Assembly (NCBI GenBank): GCA_947457395.1 | Contig: CANGVA010000001.1 | Span: forward strand, 62,001-126,000 | Source of the DNA: Bacteroidota bacterium | GTDB lineage: Bacteria > Bacteroidota > Bacteroidia > UKL13-3 | Direction of reading: 5' to 3' | DNA: 64,000 nt | Shown: one piece after another, positions 1-9,112 of the stretch | Numbering within the stretch: position 1 is the first letter of the stretch | How the letters are laid out: each line of letters starts with the position of its first letter | Notes under the pieces: model-generated | Seen by the model: only the letters and a program-made list of their open reading frames with translations | Databases searched by the model: none | Told to the model about the DNA's origin: nothing | Translations under genes and position numbers: made by a program

Positions 1-267
1 TGTATCCTTATAGAGTATATCGTGCCTTGAGCTTATGTAATTGATGAGAACAGCCTGAACGGAGATAAAGATAATATTAGCTATTAAAGCCCATAATCCG
101 GGAGTACCAAGTGTTTCAAAAAAATTAAAAAGCAATGCGGAGAAAGGCGCACTCTTTATAAATCTATAGCTATGCGGTTGTATAAACTCCGGAATACGCA
201 AGGCTGCTGCCAGAAGAATGGTTAGTATGGCAGCAATAAGTGTATTACGTCTGAATAAGTTTAACAA
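1..267 (-). CDS. partial membrane protein, DUF6427-like (C-terminus off the window)
   Basis: This is an open minus-strand frame running off the left edge, with 89 codons visible. It is absent from the ORF track. A TTG at 265-267 is the probable start and gives MLNLFRRNTLIAAILTILL, a basic N-terminus followed by a hydrophobic segment. A second hydrophobic stretch (LWALIANIIFISVQAVLI) follows, and then the frame reaches the edge. The arrangement resembles the Bacteroidota DUF6427 membrane family; that assignment is by pattern recall only. It begins 10 bases after the stop of the secreted protein at 278-1762, so the two are probably cotranscribed. Function is unknown. Confidence 0.5.
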   Translation of the reverse strand, partial: MLNLFRRNTLIAAILTILLAAALRIPEFIQPHSYRFIKSAPFSALLFNFFETLGTPGLWALIANIIFISVQAVLINYISSRHDILYKDT

Positions 268-277
268 CGCTTTATTA

Positions 278-1762
278 TTAGTAAGTGATACGCAGCAAAG
301 AAAAGCGTTTATCTTTTAAAGTTGAAATGATAACCGAATTGCCTGATACTTGCTTAGACTCGGGTGGCATAATGCTTACATAGTAGCTGAGCGATTTGAT
401 TAAGATTCTTGTATCGATTTCGCCTTTTGGATTAATTGTACTTATCATTACATCGCCATCTTCTCCTGTGTCGCTGTTATAAATAAAAGCAACCCGCTCA
501 TTGCTATTAAGCAGTACAAATGAGGAATAGTAGCCGGCATCAGCAATAGAACTTTGTTTCTTTTTTATAAAATCTCTGAATTGTGTTGTTCCATCACCAT
601 TCTTTGATACAATCACAACTTCATCATAGTTAAATACCATACGCGATTGATTTTGCGGAATGCCATTTACATAATAGGTATACATCTGCTTTGATTCATA
701 ATATTTTTCTCCAACTATCAGACATCCGCCATCACTTCTGGGCAAGATGCGTTTAATTTGCAGATCAGTAATGTTGGCGGCATTTTCATTTTGCATACTA
801 CCGGAAACCTTTGCAACAAAATACTTATCAAACTCCTCAAATGATTTAATCTTTAGCTCATTGGTTTGCAAATCAATTACGTATTGAAAATGCCCGGCTA
901 TTTTATTGTCGTCTTTTTCTTTAGAGTAATAACCTGCAACGCAAACACTCTTATGATAATTATTAACAACCAATGCCAAATCATAAATATGTAATGAGTC
1001 TTTTCCTAACTCATAGCTTATTGGTTTTTTTTCATCTGAGTAAAAGCTATACAGGAAAAAACTTCGTATGGCTTTTTCTTTGCTTCGTCTGAATATATTT
1101 TTAGGATAATCCAAAAGTAAGTGGGCATTGCCGTTGTTATCAGTTTCTGCACCTGAAATAAAAATATCCTCCACCTCATAGTTTAGTACTTGTTCTTTTT
1201 TGTAGGTTTGAACCAGTTGGTCGTTAAAACCATATACATGAAGCATGCTGGTAAACTTATCGTTTCCGTTTGTGGTAATGAATGCAAGCGAAATAAATTT
1301 TTTATCTGCTGACACGCGCAGATAAAATTCTGTATTTTCACTAAAAACAGAGGACGGTAATTGAAGCAGCACGCCTGATGTTACAGGATTCAGGTTGTCA
1401 TCAAGCGTGTAATATAAAAACTCCATCTTCTCCAATTCATAATTTTTTTTGCTGGCAAACATGATTAATCCTGCTTCTTTAAGCATCATCTTTTCAAGGT
1501 ATGTGCCACTATTTATAGGTAGATCTTTTGATAACTCCAGCGTCAGGTTAGCTTTATATCTTTCTATGGTCAGGTCTTTTGCAAAGTCATTTGTTCGGGA
1601 GCGTAACAGAAAAATACCTGATGCATTCTGACCCAGTACTTGCGAGTAATAGGTTTTTGATTTTACTTTTTGCTGATTAGACCACTCTATCATTTGGCCA
1701 CGAGCGTAGCCAAACATGCCTAAAAAAATAAAAAATGGTAGAAGGGGTTTGAAATTTGCCAT
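278..1762 (-). CDS. secreted protein of unknown function
   Basis: A 494-residue protein starting at ATG. It has a clear N-terminal signal peptide (basic start, hydrophobic core LLPFFIFLGMFGY, likely cleavage near residue 22-23) and no lipobox, so it should be periplasmic or secreted. The mature part is rich in aromatic and polar beta-strand-like segments and includes repeated phrases of the type 'LRVSADKKFISLAF' and 'ILPRSDGGCLIVGEKYY', which suggest a beta-propeller. I see no catalytic motif and no T9SS YPNP tail. It is divergent from hflX, with an 81-base shared upstream region, and lies just upstream of the truncated membrane protein. I do not recognise a family. Confidence 0.75.
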   Translation of the reverse strand: MANFKPLLPFFIFLGMFGYARGQMIEWSNQQKVKSKTYYSQVLGQNASGIFLLRSRTNDFAKDLTIERYKANLTLELSKDLPINSGTYLEKMMLKEAGLIMFASKKNYELEKMEFLYYTLDDNLNPVTSGVLLQLPSSVFSENTEFYLRVSADKKFISLAFITTNGNDKFTSMLHVYGFNDQLVQTYKKEQVLNYEVEDIFISGAETDNNGNAHLLLDYPKNIFRRSKEKAIRSFFLYSFYSDEKKPISYELGKDSLHIYDLALVVNNYHKSVCVAGYYSKEKDDNKIAGHFQYVIDLQTNELKIKSFEEFDKYFVAKVSGSMQNENAANITDLQIKRILPRSDGGCLIVGEKYYESKQMYTYYVNGIPQNQSRMVFNYDEVVIVSKNGDGTTQFRDFIKKKQSSIADAGYYSSFVLLNSNERVAFIYNSDTGEDGDVMISTINPKGEIDTRILIKSLSYYVSIMPPESKQVSGNSVIISTLKDKRFSLLRITY

Positions 1763-1843
1763 TTACTTTGCAGCACAAAATAAGTAAGAGTGTGCTAATT
1801 TTTATATCAATGTGTATTTAAATTATTGCATGTTTAAACCTTT

Positions 1844-3010
1844 ATGGCAAAATTAACGGAAACCGCTAAAAAGCAGGAAAAAGTTGCACTGGTTGGAGTA
1901 ATCAATCAGCACCAGCGCTCAGAACAGGCAGAAGAATATCTGGACGAGTTGTCTTTTTTAGCTTATACTGCAGGTGGCCGCGTGATAAAAAGGTTTTTAC
2001 AAAGGTTACCCTATCCGAATCCCCGAACATTCATTGGTGAGGGAAAACTAAATGAAATTGCAGCATACGTTAAAGAACATGAGGCAGATATTGTTGTTTT
2101 TGATGATGAATTATCACCCTCCCAAATCCGTAACCTGGAGCAAAGCCTTAAATGCAAAATACTTGACCGTAGCAATTTAATCTTGGATATTTTTGCAACG
2201 CGGGCGCGCACTGCTCAAGCCAAATACCAGGTTGAACTTGCCCAGGCGCAATATTTATTGCCTAGGCTAACCCGCATGTGGACCCACCTTTCCAAACAAA
2301 AAGGCGGAATTGGCATGAAAGGCCCAGGTGAAACAGAAATAGAAACCGACCGAAGGGCCCTACGAAACAAGATAAGCAAATTGCAGGATAGGCTAAAAGC
2401 CATTGATAAACAAAGCTTTACGCGCAGACAAAATCGAGGCGATAAAATTCGCGTGGCTTTGGTTGGCTATACCAATGTTGGCAAATCAACCATACTTAAT
2501 TTGCTTAGTAAATCTGATGTTCTTGCAGAGGATAAGCTTTTTGCAACACTCGACTCCACAGTTAGAAAGATTGTGATTCAGGATATGCCCATGCTGCTTA
2601 CCGATACGGTTGGGTTTATTCGTAAACTACCCCATCAGCTAGTAGAGTGCTTCAAATCTACGCTTGATGAAATAAGAGAAGCAGATTTACTGCTGCATGT
2701 TGTGGATGTATCTCACCCGAATTTTGAAGAACAGATAGAGGTAGTTAATAAAACCCTGGAAGAAATTGGCGCCCATAGAACCCCGAGGCTTCTCGTTTTC
2801 AATAAAATAGATAAAGCTACAGGGAAACTGATACCTGAACAGCCGGATGAATTACCTTATCTGGAACAGCTGAAAAATACATGGATAGCCAAAGAAAATG
2901 CCCCGGTGGTTTTTATATCAGCAGCTCAAAAACAAAATATCAGCGAACTCAAAAACCGCCTCCTTGAAATGGTCTTAGAACTAAAACGGGATGAGCCTCT
3001 AAAAGCGTAG
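1844..3010 (+). CDS. hflX: GTPase HflX, ribosome-associated
   Basis: A 388-residue OBG/HflX-type GTPase. The HflX N-terminal domain covers residues 13-190, with the family signature GPGETEIETDRR at about 160-171. The G domain follows: G1 GYTNVGKST near 208-216, G3 DTVGF near 254-258 and G4 NKID at 320-323. In known members HflX binds the 50S subunit and splits stalled or heat-damaged ribosomes using GTP. The ATG start gives a normal family length. It is the first gene of a plus-strand run, with 116 bases to the next start. Confidence 0.96.
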   Translation: MAKLTETAKKQEKVALVGVINQHQRSEQAEEYLDELSFLAYTAGGRVIKRFLQRLPYPNPRTFIGEGKLNEIAAYVKEHEADIVVFDDELSPSQIRNLEQSLKCKILDRSNLILDIFATRARTAQAKYQVELAQAQYLLPRLTRMWTHLSKQKGGIGMKGPGETEIETDRRALRNKISKLQDRLKAIDKQSFTRRQNRGDKIRVALVGYTNVGKSTILNLLSKSDVLAEDKLFATLDSTVRKIVIQDMPMLLTDTVGFIRKLPHQLVECFKSTLDEIREADLLLHVVDVSHPNFEEQIEVVNKTLEEIGAHRTPRLLVFNKIDKATGKLIPEQPDELPYLEQLKNTWIAKENAPVVFISAAQKQNISELKNRLLEMVLELKRDEPLKA

Positions 3011-3029
3011 ATAATGTAACATAATTTTA

Positions 3030-3037
3030 TATTTTTG
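3030..3037 (+). promoter_or_regulatory. candidate -7 box TATTTTTG upstream of the PpiC gene
   Basis: The sequence matches the Bacteroidota -7 consensus TAnnTTTG exactly. It lies about 90 bases upstream of the MKKIGI start. No good TTTG -33 element was found at the usual spacing, so this is a weak call in AT-rich DNA. Confidence 0.3.
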
Positions 3038-3126
3038 CGCTTCATTAAAAAATAGGGCATACAAGCTTTTTGGCATTTAAGTTCTGTTTTATTTAAACAA
3101 TAATTTAAACAAACCATTTGAATACA

Positions 3127-5115
3127 ATGAAAAAAATAGGAATTATTCTTTTAATGCTTAGTGTAGTTAGTTTTAATACCTATGCTCAAAAAAGCAAAGT
3201 GTCGGTAAAACCTTTGATTAAACCTGCACCACCTGCTAATCCATGGGTGTTTACCTATGGTCAGGATACAGTATTTAGAAAAGAGTTTGAACGGCTGCTT
3301 AGTAAGAATAGGAATGAAAAGGAAACACCAAACGAAGCAGATGTGAGAGAATATTTGGAGCTGTATCAGAACTTTAAGATGAAAGTAAAGGAGGCACACC
3401 TGATTCAGCTGGATACACTCAATTCATTTAAAACGGAATTGGCAGGATATAGAAAACAGTTGGCAAATCCTTATCTTACAGATAAAAAGGTAACAGAGGG
3501 GTTAATTAAGGAAGCATATGATCGGATGAAAGAAGAAGTAAATGCTAGCCATATTTTGATAAACTGTGCTGAAAATGCATTACCTAAAGATACACTTGAG
3601 GCTTACAATAAGCTTATGGAACTCAGAAAGCGCATACTTAAAGGTGAATCATTTGACAGTCTTGCCTTGCAGCACTCACAAGACCCGTCTGCCCAGAAAA
3701 ATATGGGGTTATTGGGATGGTTCACCGCATTTCATATGATTTATCCATTCGAAAATCAGGCCTATTTAACACCTAAGGGGCAGGTGAGTTTGCCTTTCCG
3801 CACCCGCTATGGCTACCATTTGATTAAGGTAAATGATCGCAGGCCTGCGCGCGGAGAGGTAAGAGTTGCGCATATCATGCTTCAAACAGGCCCAAGCGCA
3901 TCAGAAGAAACCAAAAACGAAGCAAGGCTTAAGGCTGATACGGTTTATATGAAGCTACAAAAAGGCGAATCATTTGAAAGCCTTGTTGCTGAGTATTCTG
4001 CAGATCAGTCAAGCAAAGCCAATGGCGGACTTATGAACTGGTTTAGCAGTTTCAGTAATTTCCCTGATGAGTTCAAATCGGCTGCATTTTCGTTATCTAA
4101 AGGGGAATATTCTAAACCTTTTAAAACCGATTACGGATATCATATCATAAAACTGGCAGACAAAAGACCTGTTGCTGAACTGAAAGAACTGGAAGAAAAT
4201 ATTAAATCTAAAATAAGTCGCGATACACGTGCTGAAAGCAGCAGACTGGTAGTGGCACAACGTATAAAAAAGGAGAGTAAATATACAGAGCATGCGACCG
4301 TACTTAAAGAATTTATTGCAGGTGTAGATTCATCATTTTTAAAAGGCACGTGGACACCAGACGAGAGCAAGATTAATGATAAACCTATCGTTACAATCAA
4401 TTCAAAATCTTTCACCATGCGTCAATTTGCCGATTTTGTTAAATTAATGCAGGAACCAAGGGAAAAAGAGGCTATTCCTATGATTGTAAATGCCTTGTTT
4501 AAAAAGTTTACCGATGAAAAAGCATTGGAATACGAGGAGTCTGTACTTGAAGAAAAATATGAGGATTTCCGCAATCTGATGCAGGAGTACCACGATGGTA
4601 TATTGCTCTTTGATTTGACTGATAAAAAAGTATGGACCAAAGCTGTAACGGATACGGCAGGCTTGCAACAATTTCACGAGGCCAACAGAAACAAGTACAT
4701 GTGGAAAGACCGTGTGCACGTTTACACCTACAGTTGCTTAAATGAAAAAGCTAAAAAAGATGCTATGAAAATGGCGGCAGCCGGTAAAAGTGGGGATGAA
4801 ATTAAAGCAAAACTCAATAAAAAAATAATTGGAACGGTAATCATTACAGAATCAAAGCATGAAAGAGGTGAGAATTCTGAGAAGGATAAATTGTGGGATA
4901 AAAAAGGTGTGGTTGATTTGCCAAATGAAGGGGGAATATTTAAGTTTTATGTTGTTTCCGGAATTATTGCTCCGGAGTCTAAGGCACTGAAAGAAGCACG
5001 TGGAGTAGTAACCAGTGATTATCAAAATCAACTTGAGAAAGATTGGATTCAATCCCTGAGAAGCAAATATCCGGTTAATACAAACGAGGAGGTTATCAAA
5101 ACGCTTTTCAAATAA
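3127..5115 (+). CDS. periplasmic peptidylprolyl isomerase with two parvulin domains
   Basis: A PpiC/SurA-type foldase of 662 residues. The track starts it at TTG 3118; the ATG at 3127 gives a standard signal peptide (MKKIGIILLMLSVVSFNTYA, then Q) and is preferred. A SurA-like N-terminal helical region precedes two parvulin (rotamase) domains at about residues 140-242 and 247-352 in track numbering. Both show the parvulin pattern HILI or HIML, then GGLMNWF or MGLLGWF, then YGYHLIK or YGYHIIK. The C-terminal 300 residues match no family I can name. It heads a foldase run with the SurA-like lipoprotein (9-base gap) and SurA, consistent with folding or delivery of outer-membrane and secreted proteins. 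Confidence 0.92.
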   Translation: MKKIGIILLMLSVVSFNTYAQKSKVSVKPLIKPAPPANPWVFTYGQDTVFRKEFERLLSKNRNEKETPNEADVREYLELYQNFKMKVKEAHLIQLDTLNSFKTELAGYRKQLANPYLTDKKVTEGLIKEAYDRMKEEVNASHILINCAENALPKDTLEAYNKLMELRKRILKGESFDSLALQHSQDPSAQKNMGLLGWFTAFHMIYPFENQAYLTPKGQVSLPFRTRYGYHLIKVNDRRPARGEVRVAHIMLQTGPSASEETKNEARLKADTVYMKLQKGESFESLVAEYSADQSSKANGGLMNWFSSFSNFPDEFKSAAFSLSKGEYSKPFKTDYGYHIIKLADKRPVAELKELEENIKSKISRDTRAESSRLVVAQRIKKESKYTEHATVLKEFIAGVDSSFLKGTWTPDESKINDKPIVTINSKSFTMRQFADFVKLMQEPREKEAIPMIVNALFKKFTDEKALEYEESVLEEKYEDFRNLMQEYHDGILLFDLTDKKVWTKAVTDTAGLQQFHEANRNKYMWKDRVHVYTYSCLNEKAKKDAMKMAAAGKSGDEIKAKLNKKIIGTVIITESKHERGENSEKDKLWDKKGVVDLPNEGGIFKFYVVSGIIAPESKALKEARGVVTSDYQNQLEKDWIQSLRSKYPVNTNEEVIKTLFK

Positions 5116-5124
5116 CAATTACTT

Positions 5125-5979
5125 GTGCAAAATGCTCTCCAGATCTGCGCTATAATAGTCCTGCTTGGGGCGGCATGCAGCAAAAAATCTGCAACGGGTG
5201 AAGAGCCACTTGCTAGGGTAAATAATAAGTACCTTTATCCGACTGATGTGCAGGACTTGTTCTATACAACAAAGGGTGAAACAGATAGCGCAAGGATATT
5301 GCAGGTGTATATTGATAGCTGGATAAAAAATCAATTACTGGCACAAATAGCAGAACAACAGCTAAATGAGAAAGAAAAGAATGTAAGTAGGGAGCTGGAT
5401 GAGTATCGGAACGCTTTGCTCATACACCGCTATCAGTCTCGCTTACTGCAAGAAAGACTGGACACACTAATTACAGAGGAGGAATTACGCACGTATTTTG
5501 AAAAAAATAAGAATAGCTTTGAGCTGGCAAAAAATATTTTACAGCTCAAGTTTATAAAAATAGACCGTAAATCAAGGATTCTCTCGGAAGTAAGACGTTT
5601 GTTTTTATCACCAGACTTGAAGAGTAAAAAAGAACTGGCCTCGCTTTGCGAGAAACACGCTGCAAACTTTTTTCTTGATGATGAGGCCTGGCTTGATTTT
5701 AGCGAGGTGCAGAAAGAACTTCCAATCAAGCAATACGATGAGGAGCATTTTCTAAGAAATAATAAATTTCTTGAAATAAACGAGGGCAAGTATATTTACC
5801 TCATACTTATAATTGCCTATCGGACTAAAAATAGTCTTTCATCGTTTGAGTTTGAAAAGGCGCGGATTAAAAATGTAGTGCTTAATCAACGAAAAAATGA
5901 CTTGCTAAGAAAATTTGAGCAAAGCATGGTAAAAAAAGCGGAAGAAAATAAGGAGATTCAAATATATACTGCTAAATGA
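5125..5979 (+). CDS. SurA N-domain-like lipoprotein lacking an evident PPIase domain
   Basis: A 284-residue protein starting at GTG, 9 bases after the previous stop. The N-terminus is hydrophobic and ends in LLGAAC, a lipobox placing Cys near residue 18, so it should be a membrane-anchored periplasmic lipoprotein. The mature part begins LARVNNKYLYPTDVQDLF, like the N-terminal chaperone segment of SurA/PpiC proteins, followed by long charged helices. The parvulin motifs of its two neighbours are absent, which suggests a chaperone-only member. Its stop overlaps the surA start (ATGA), indicating translational coupling. No other in-frame upstream start gives the lipobox. Confidence 0.82.
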   Translation: MQNALQICAIIVLLGAACSKKSATGEEPLARVNNKYLYPTDVQDLFYTTKGETDSARILQVYIDSWIKNQLLAQIAEQQLNEKEKNVSRELDEYRNALLIHRYQSRLLQERLDTLITEEELRTYFEKNKNSFELAKNILQLKFIKIDRKSRILSEVRRLFLSPDLKSKKELASLCEKHAANFFLDDEAWLDFSEVQKELPIKQYDEEHFLRNNKFLEINEGKYIYLILIIAYRTKNSLSSFEFEKARIKNVVLNQRKNDLLRKFEQSMVKKAEENKEIQIYTAK

Positions 5980-7331
5980 GAAAAATAGCCTGTCTGATAC
6001 TGTTTTTTATGGCATCTTTGCCAGCCATTCTTGCTCAGCAGGCAGGAAAAGCTATAGATCAGATTGTGGCTGTGATAGGCGATAACATTATTCTGCAATC
6101 AGAAATTGAAATGGAATTTGAGCAGCTGAAAAGGCAAGCAGATGAAGCGCTAAGTGATACGCTAAAATGTGAAATACTCAGGCAAAAACTCATTGAACGA
6201 ATATTTTTGAATAAGGCACAACTGGATAGTTTGCCGCTTTCTGAAGAACGTGTTGATGCTGAACTGGAAAAACGAATCAGATACTTTGCTGCCCAATTTG
6301 GCGGAGTAAAGCCCATGGAAGAATTTTATGGCAAAACAGTTACACAGATTAAAGCTGACAATCGGGAGAAAATAAAAAGCAGCATGCTGGTTAATGAGAT
6401 GCAAAGTAAGGTGCTGAAGGATGTAAAAGTTTCGCCAATCGATATAAAGAAATACTACAATGAACTGGCAGCAGAAGATAGTCTTCCGTTTTATAGTGCA
6501 GAGGTAGAAGTAGCACAATTAATAATTGAACCCAAGGTATCTAAAGAAGCCAAGCAATTGGCTTATGAAAAAATATCGGAACTACGGGAACGTATAGTTA
6601 ATGGCGATAATTTTAATTCACTCGCAACATTATATTCCGATGACGGATCCGCATCAAAGGGAGGTGAACTCGGATTTTTTACACGTGGGCAAATGGTTCC
6701 GGAGTTTGAAGCGGCAGCCTTTAAATTGAAACCTGATACCATTTCAAAAATTATTGAAACCAAATACGGATATCATATTTTAAAACTGATTGACAGAAAG
6801 GGTGACAATATTAATGTGAGGCATATTCTTGTCAGACCCAAAATTTTTAAATCGGATATAGCTGCTGCCAAGGAAAAATTGGATAGTATCATCTGGCAAA
6901 TTAAAATAGATAGCATTTCGTTTGAAAAAGCAGTGAAGCGCTTTTCAGATGATAACTTTACCAAAGGCAACGGTGGATTTATTACGGCCGAGCAAACCGG
7001 CTCAACTAAAATTGCCATTGATGAGTTGGATAAAGAAATTTATTACAAGTTGGAAGGATTAAAACCGGGTGATTTGACGGAGCCTGAATTGTTAACTCTT
7101 CCCGGCCCCGACAGGCAGCAGGTATGGCGTGTATTTTATCTGAAAACAGAAAGTAAGCCACACCGTGCCAATCTCAGGGATGATTACCAGAAATTTCAGG
7201 CAATGGCCATGCAACGAAAGCAACAGCGTGCTATGGAAACGTTTATTAATAAAACCAAGAAAGAGCTGTTTATACAAGTAAATGCTCCTTATAAAAATTG
7301 TAACCAGGTTGTTGAATTTTTAAAAAAATAA
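5976..7331 (+). CDS. surA: SurA-type periplasmic chaperone/peptidylprolyl isomerase
   Basis: A 451-residue protein with a signal peptide (cleavage near residue 20, SLPAILA then QQ). A SurA N-terminal domain follows (VAVIGDNIILQSEIE at about 31-45). The first parvulin domain is at about 172-275 (GGELGFFTRGQMVPEF, YGYHILKL). A second lies at about 280-400, beginning VRHILVRP. In known members SurA escorts outer-membrane beta-barrel precursors through the periplasm. The start overlaps the preceding lipoprotein gene by 4 bases, and moxR follows after 3 bases, so the block is an operon. Confidence 0.92.
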   Translation: MRKIACLILFFMASLPAILAQQAGKAIDQIVAVIGDNIILQSEIEMEFEQLKRQADEALSDTLKCEILRQKLIERIFLNKAQLDSLPLSEERVDAELEKRIRYFAAQFGGVKPMEEFYGKTVTQIKADNREKIKSSMLVNEMQSKVLKDVKVSPIDIKKYYNELAAEDSLPFYSAEVEVAQLIIEPKVSKEAKQLAYEKISELRERIVNGDNFNSLATLYSDDGSASKGGELGFFTRGQMVPEFEAAAFKLKPDTISKIIETKYGYHILKLIDRKGDNINVRHILVRPKIFKSDIAAAKEKLDSIIWQIKIDSISFEKAVKRFSDDNFTKGNGGFITAEQTGSTKIAIDELDKEIYYKLEGLKPGDLTEPELLTLPGPDRQQVWRVFYLKTESKPHRANLRDDYQKFQAMAMQRKQQRAMETFINKTKKELFIQVNAPYKNCNQVVEFLKK

Positions 7332-7334
7332 GTC

Positions 7335-8297
7335 ATGCAGTTTTCCAATGATATTGAAGCAGCAAATATGCTGCACGATAAATACAACACACTTAAAAAG
7401 GAAATAGCAAAAGTAATTGTGGGGCAGCATCAGGTAGTGGATACTGTGCTCAATGCCATATTCTCAAACGGACATGTATTGCTGGTTGGTGTGCCCGGTC
7501 TGGCTAAAACATTACTGGTACGAACCATTTCAGAAGTGTTGGATTTAAAATTCAGCCGTATTCAGTTTACACCTGATTTAATGCCAAGTGATATAACAGG
7601 TTCGGAAATTTTGGACGAAAACAGGTCATTTAAATTTATACGTGGTCCATTATTTGCCAATATCGTACTGGCTGATGAGATTAACCGCACGCCACCTAAA
7701 ACCCAGGCAGCCTTGCTTGAGGCCATGCAGGAAAAAAGTGTAACCGTTGGTGGCCACATGCATAAACTGGAGGCTCCGTTTTTTGTACTTGCTACACAAA
7801 ATCCAATAGAACAGGAAGGAACATATCCATTACCAGAGGCCCAACTTGATCGTTTTATGTTTAATGTGGTACTCAATTATCCTACGCTGGAGGAAGAACT
7901 ACAGGTGGTAAAGAACACAACAGGTAACAAGGAGGTAACGCTTAAACCTGTTATTACAGCAAAGGAAATTATAGCGTTTCAGCAATTGGTGCGTAAGGCG
8001 CCTGTTGCTGACAATGTTATGGAATATGCCGTGAAATTGGTAAGTAAAACAAGACCAAATACACCATATGCTACGGCTAAGGTTAATGAGTATATTGGAT
8101 TTGGTGCCGGTCCGCGTGCCGGTCAATTTTTGATTCTTGGCGCCAAAACCCATGCTTTACTTAATGGTGTATACTCACCAGATATTGAGCACGTAAAGGC
8201 AGTAGCAAGAGATGTATTGCGTCATCGCTTAATAAAAAATTACAAGGCAGAAGCGGAGGGCATCAGTGTAGAGCAAATTATTGATGGGCTGTTGTAA
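7335..8297 (+). CDS. MoxR-family AAA+ ATPase
   Basis: A 320-residue cytoplasmic ATPase. Walker A is GVPGLAKT at about 52-59 and Walker B is ADEINRTPPKTQ near 112-123. The MoxR signature ATQNPIEQEGTYPLPEAQLD follows. MoxR proteins act as chaperones that insert metal cofactors or assemble complexes, usually with a DUF58/VWA partner. Here no DUF58 or VWA gene follows in the window; the next genes encode a permease and a YihY protein. Linkage to surA (3-base gap) suggests cotranscription with the envelope folding genes. Confidence 0.93.
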   Translation: MQFSNDIEAANMLHDKYNTLKKEIAKVIVGQHQVVDTVLNAIFSNGHVLLVGVPGLAKTLLVRTISEVLDLKFSRIQFTPDLMPSDITGSEILDENRSFKFIRGPLFANIVLADEINRTPPKTQAALLEAMQEKSVTVGGHMHKLEAPFFVLATQNPIEQEGTYPLPEAQLDRFMFNVVLNYPTLEEELQVVKNTTGNKEVTLKPVITAKEIIAFQQLVRKAPVADNVMEYAVKLVSKTRPNTPYATAKVNEYIGFGAGPRAGQFLILGAKTHALLNGVYSPDIEHVKAVARDVLRHRLIKNYKAEAEGISVEQIIDGLL

Positions 8298-8326
8298 AAC
8301 TGTTTCTTTTTTTATGGCCTCCATTC

Positions 8327-9112
8327 TTGTTAGATTTTTTCAGGTTTCATTGTACATTTATAAAAATAAGATTCTTGGCTGCCGCTGTTTTTTTTCTGCT
8401 TGCTGCACTCATCTGTGAAATTATGGGCACCATTGGTGGCTTTGGTTCGTCTGTATTTTTTGTTCCGGTTGCGCAGTTTTTCTATCCTTTTCAAGTTGTA
8501 TTGGGTTTAACTGGCCTGCTTCATGTTTTTAGTAATATCAGTAAACTCTATTTATTCAGGCAGCATGTTAATTATAAACTGCTTTTTTATTATGGTATTC
8601 CCAGTGTAGGATTTGTAGTGCTTGGGGCATACCTCAATACATTCGTTGAATTAAAGTGGGCACAACTTACACTTGGCATCTTCCTTGTTTGTTTTAGTTT
8701 GTTTATGTTATGGTTCCCATCGTTTGTTTTACCTGCAAGTAAAACTAACGCGGTGGTGTCGGGCGCAAGCGCAGGATTTATTGCAGGCTTTAATGGCACT
8801 GGTGGTGCCATTCGGGGCATGAGCATGGCAGCTTTTGGTTTAAGCAAGAATGTTTTTGTGGCAACTTCTGCTGCCATTGATTTTGGTGTTGATCTAAGTC
8901 GTAGTGCCATTTATCTTGACCACGGTTATTTGAAAAAGGAGCATTTGTATCTAATACCAGGACTCATTATCATTTCTTTTGTTGGCTCATGGATGGGTAA
9001 AAGAATGCTGAATAAAATTGATGAAGTATGGTTTAAAAAGATTGTGCTAACTTTGATTCTTGTAATTGGTGTTTTAATCATTTATAAAGAAACCCTCTCT
9101 TTCTATTCATGA
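8327..9112 (+). CDS. TauE/SafE (TSUP) family membrane permease
   Basis: A 261-residue protein with about seven or eight hydrophobic segments. It carries the family's glycine-rich motifs GTIGGFGSSVFFVPV near 34-48 and AGFIAGFNGTGGAIRG near 149-164. TSUP proteins export or import sulfite, sulfoacetate or related organic anions; the substrate here is unknown. The TTG at 8327 is the only early start that keeps the first membrane segment. The ATG at 8314 is out of frame, and a Met at about residue 33 would cut into the first motif. The stop overlaps the next start (ATGA). Confidence 0.85.
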   Translation: MLDFFRFHCTFIKIRFLAAAVFFLLAALICEIMGTIGGFGSSVFFVPVAQFFYPFQVVLGLTGLLHVFSNISKLYLFRQHVNYKLLFYYGIPSVGFVVLGAYLNTFVELKWAQLTLGIFLVCFSLFMLWFPSFVLPASKTNAVVSGASAGFIAGFNGTGGAIRGMSMAAFGLSKNVFVATSAAIDFGVDLSRSAIYLDHGYLKKEHLYLIPGLIIISFVGSWMGKRMLNKIDEVWFKKIVLTLILVIGVLIIYKETLSFYS

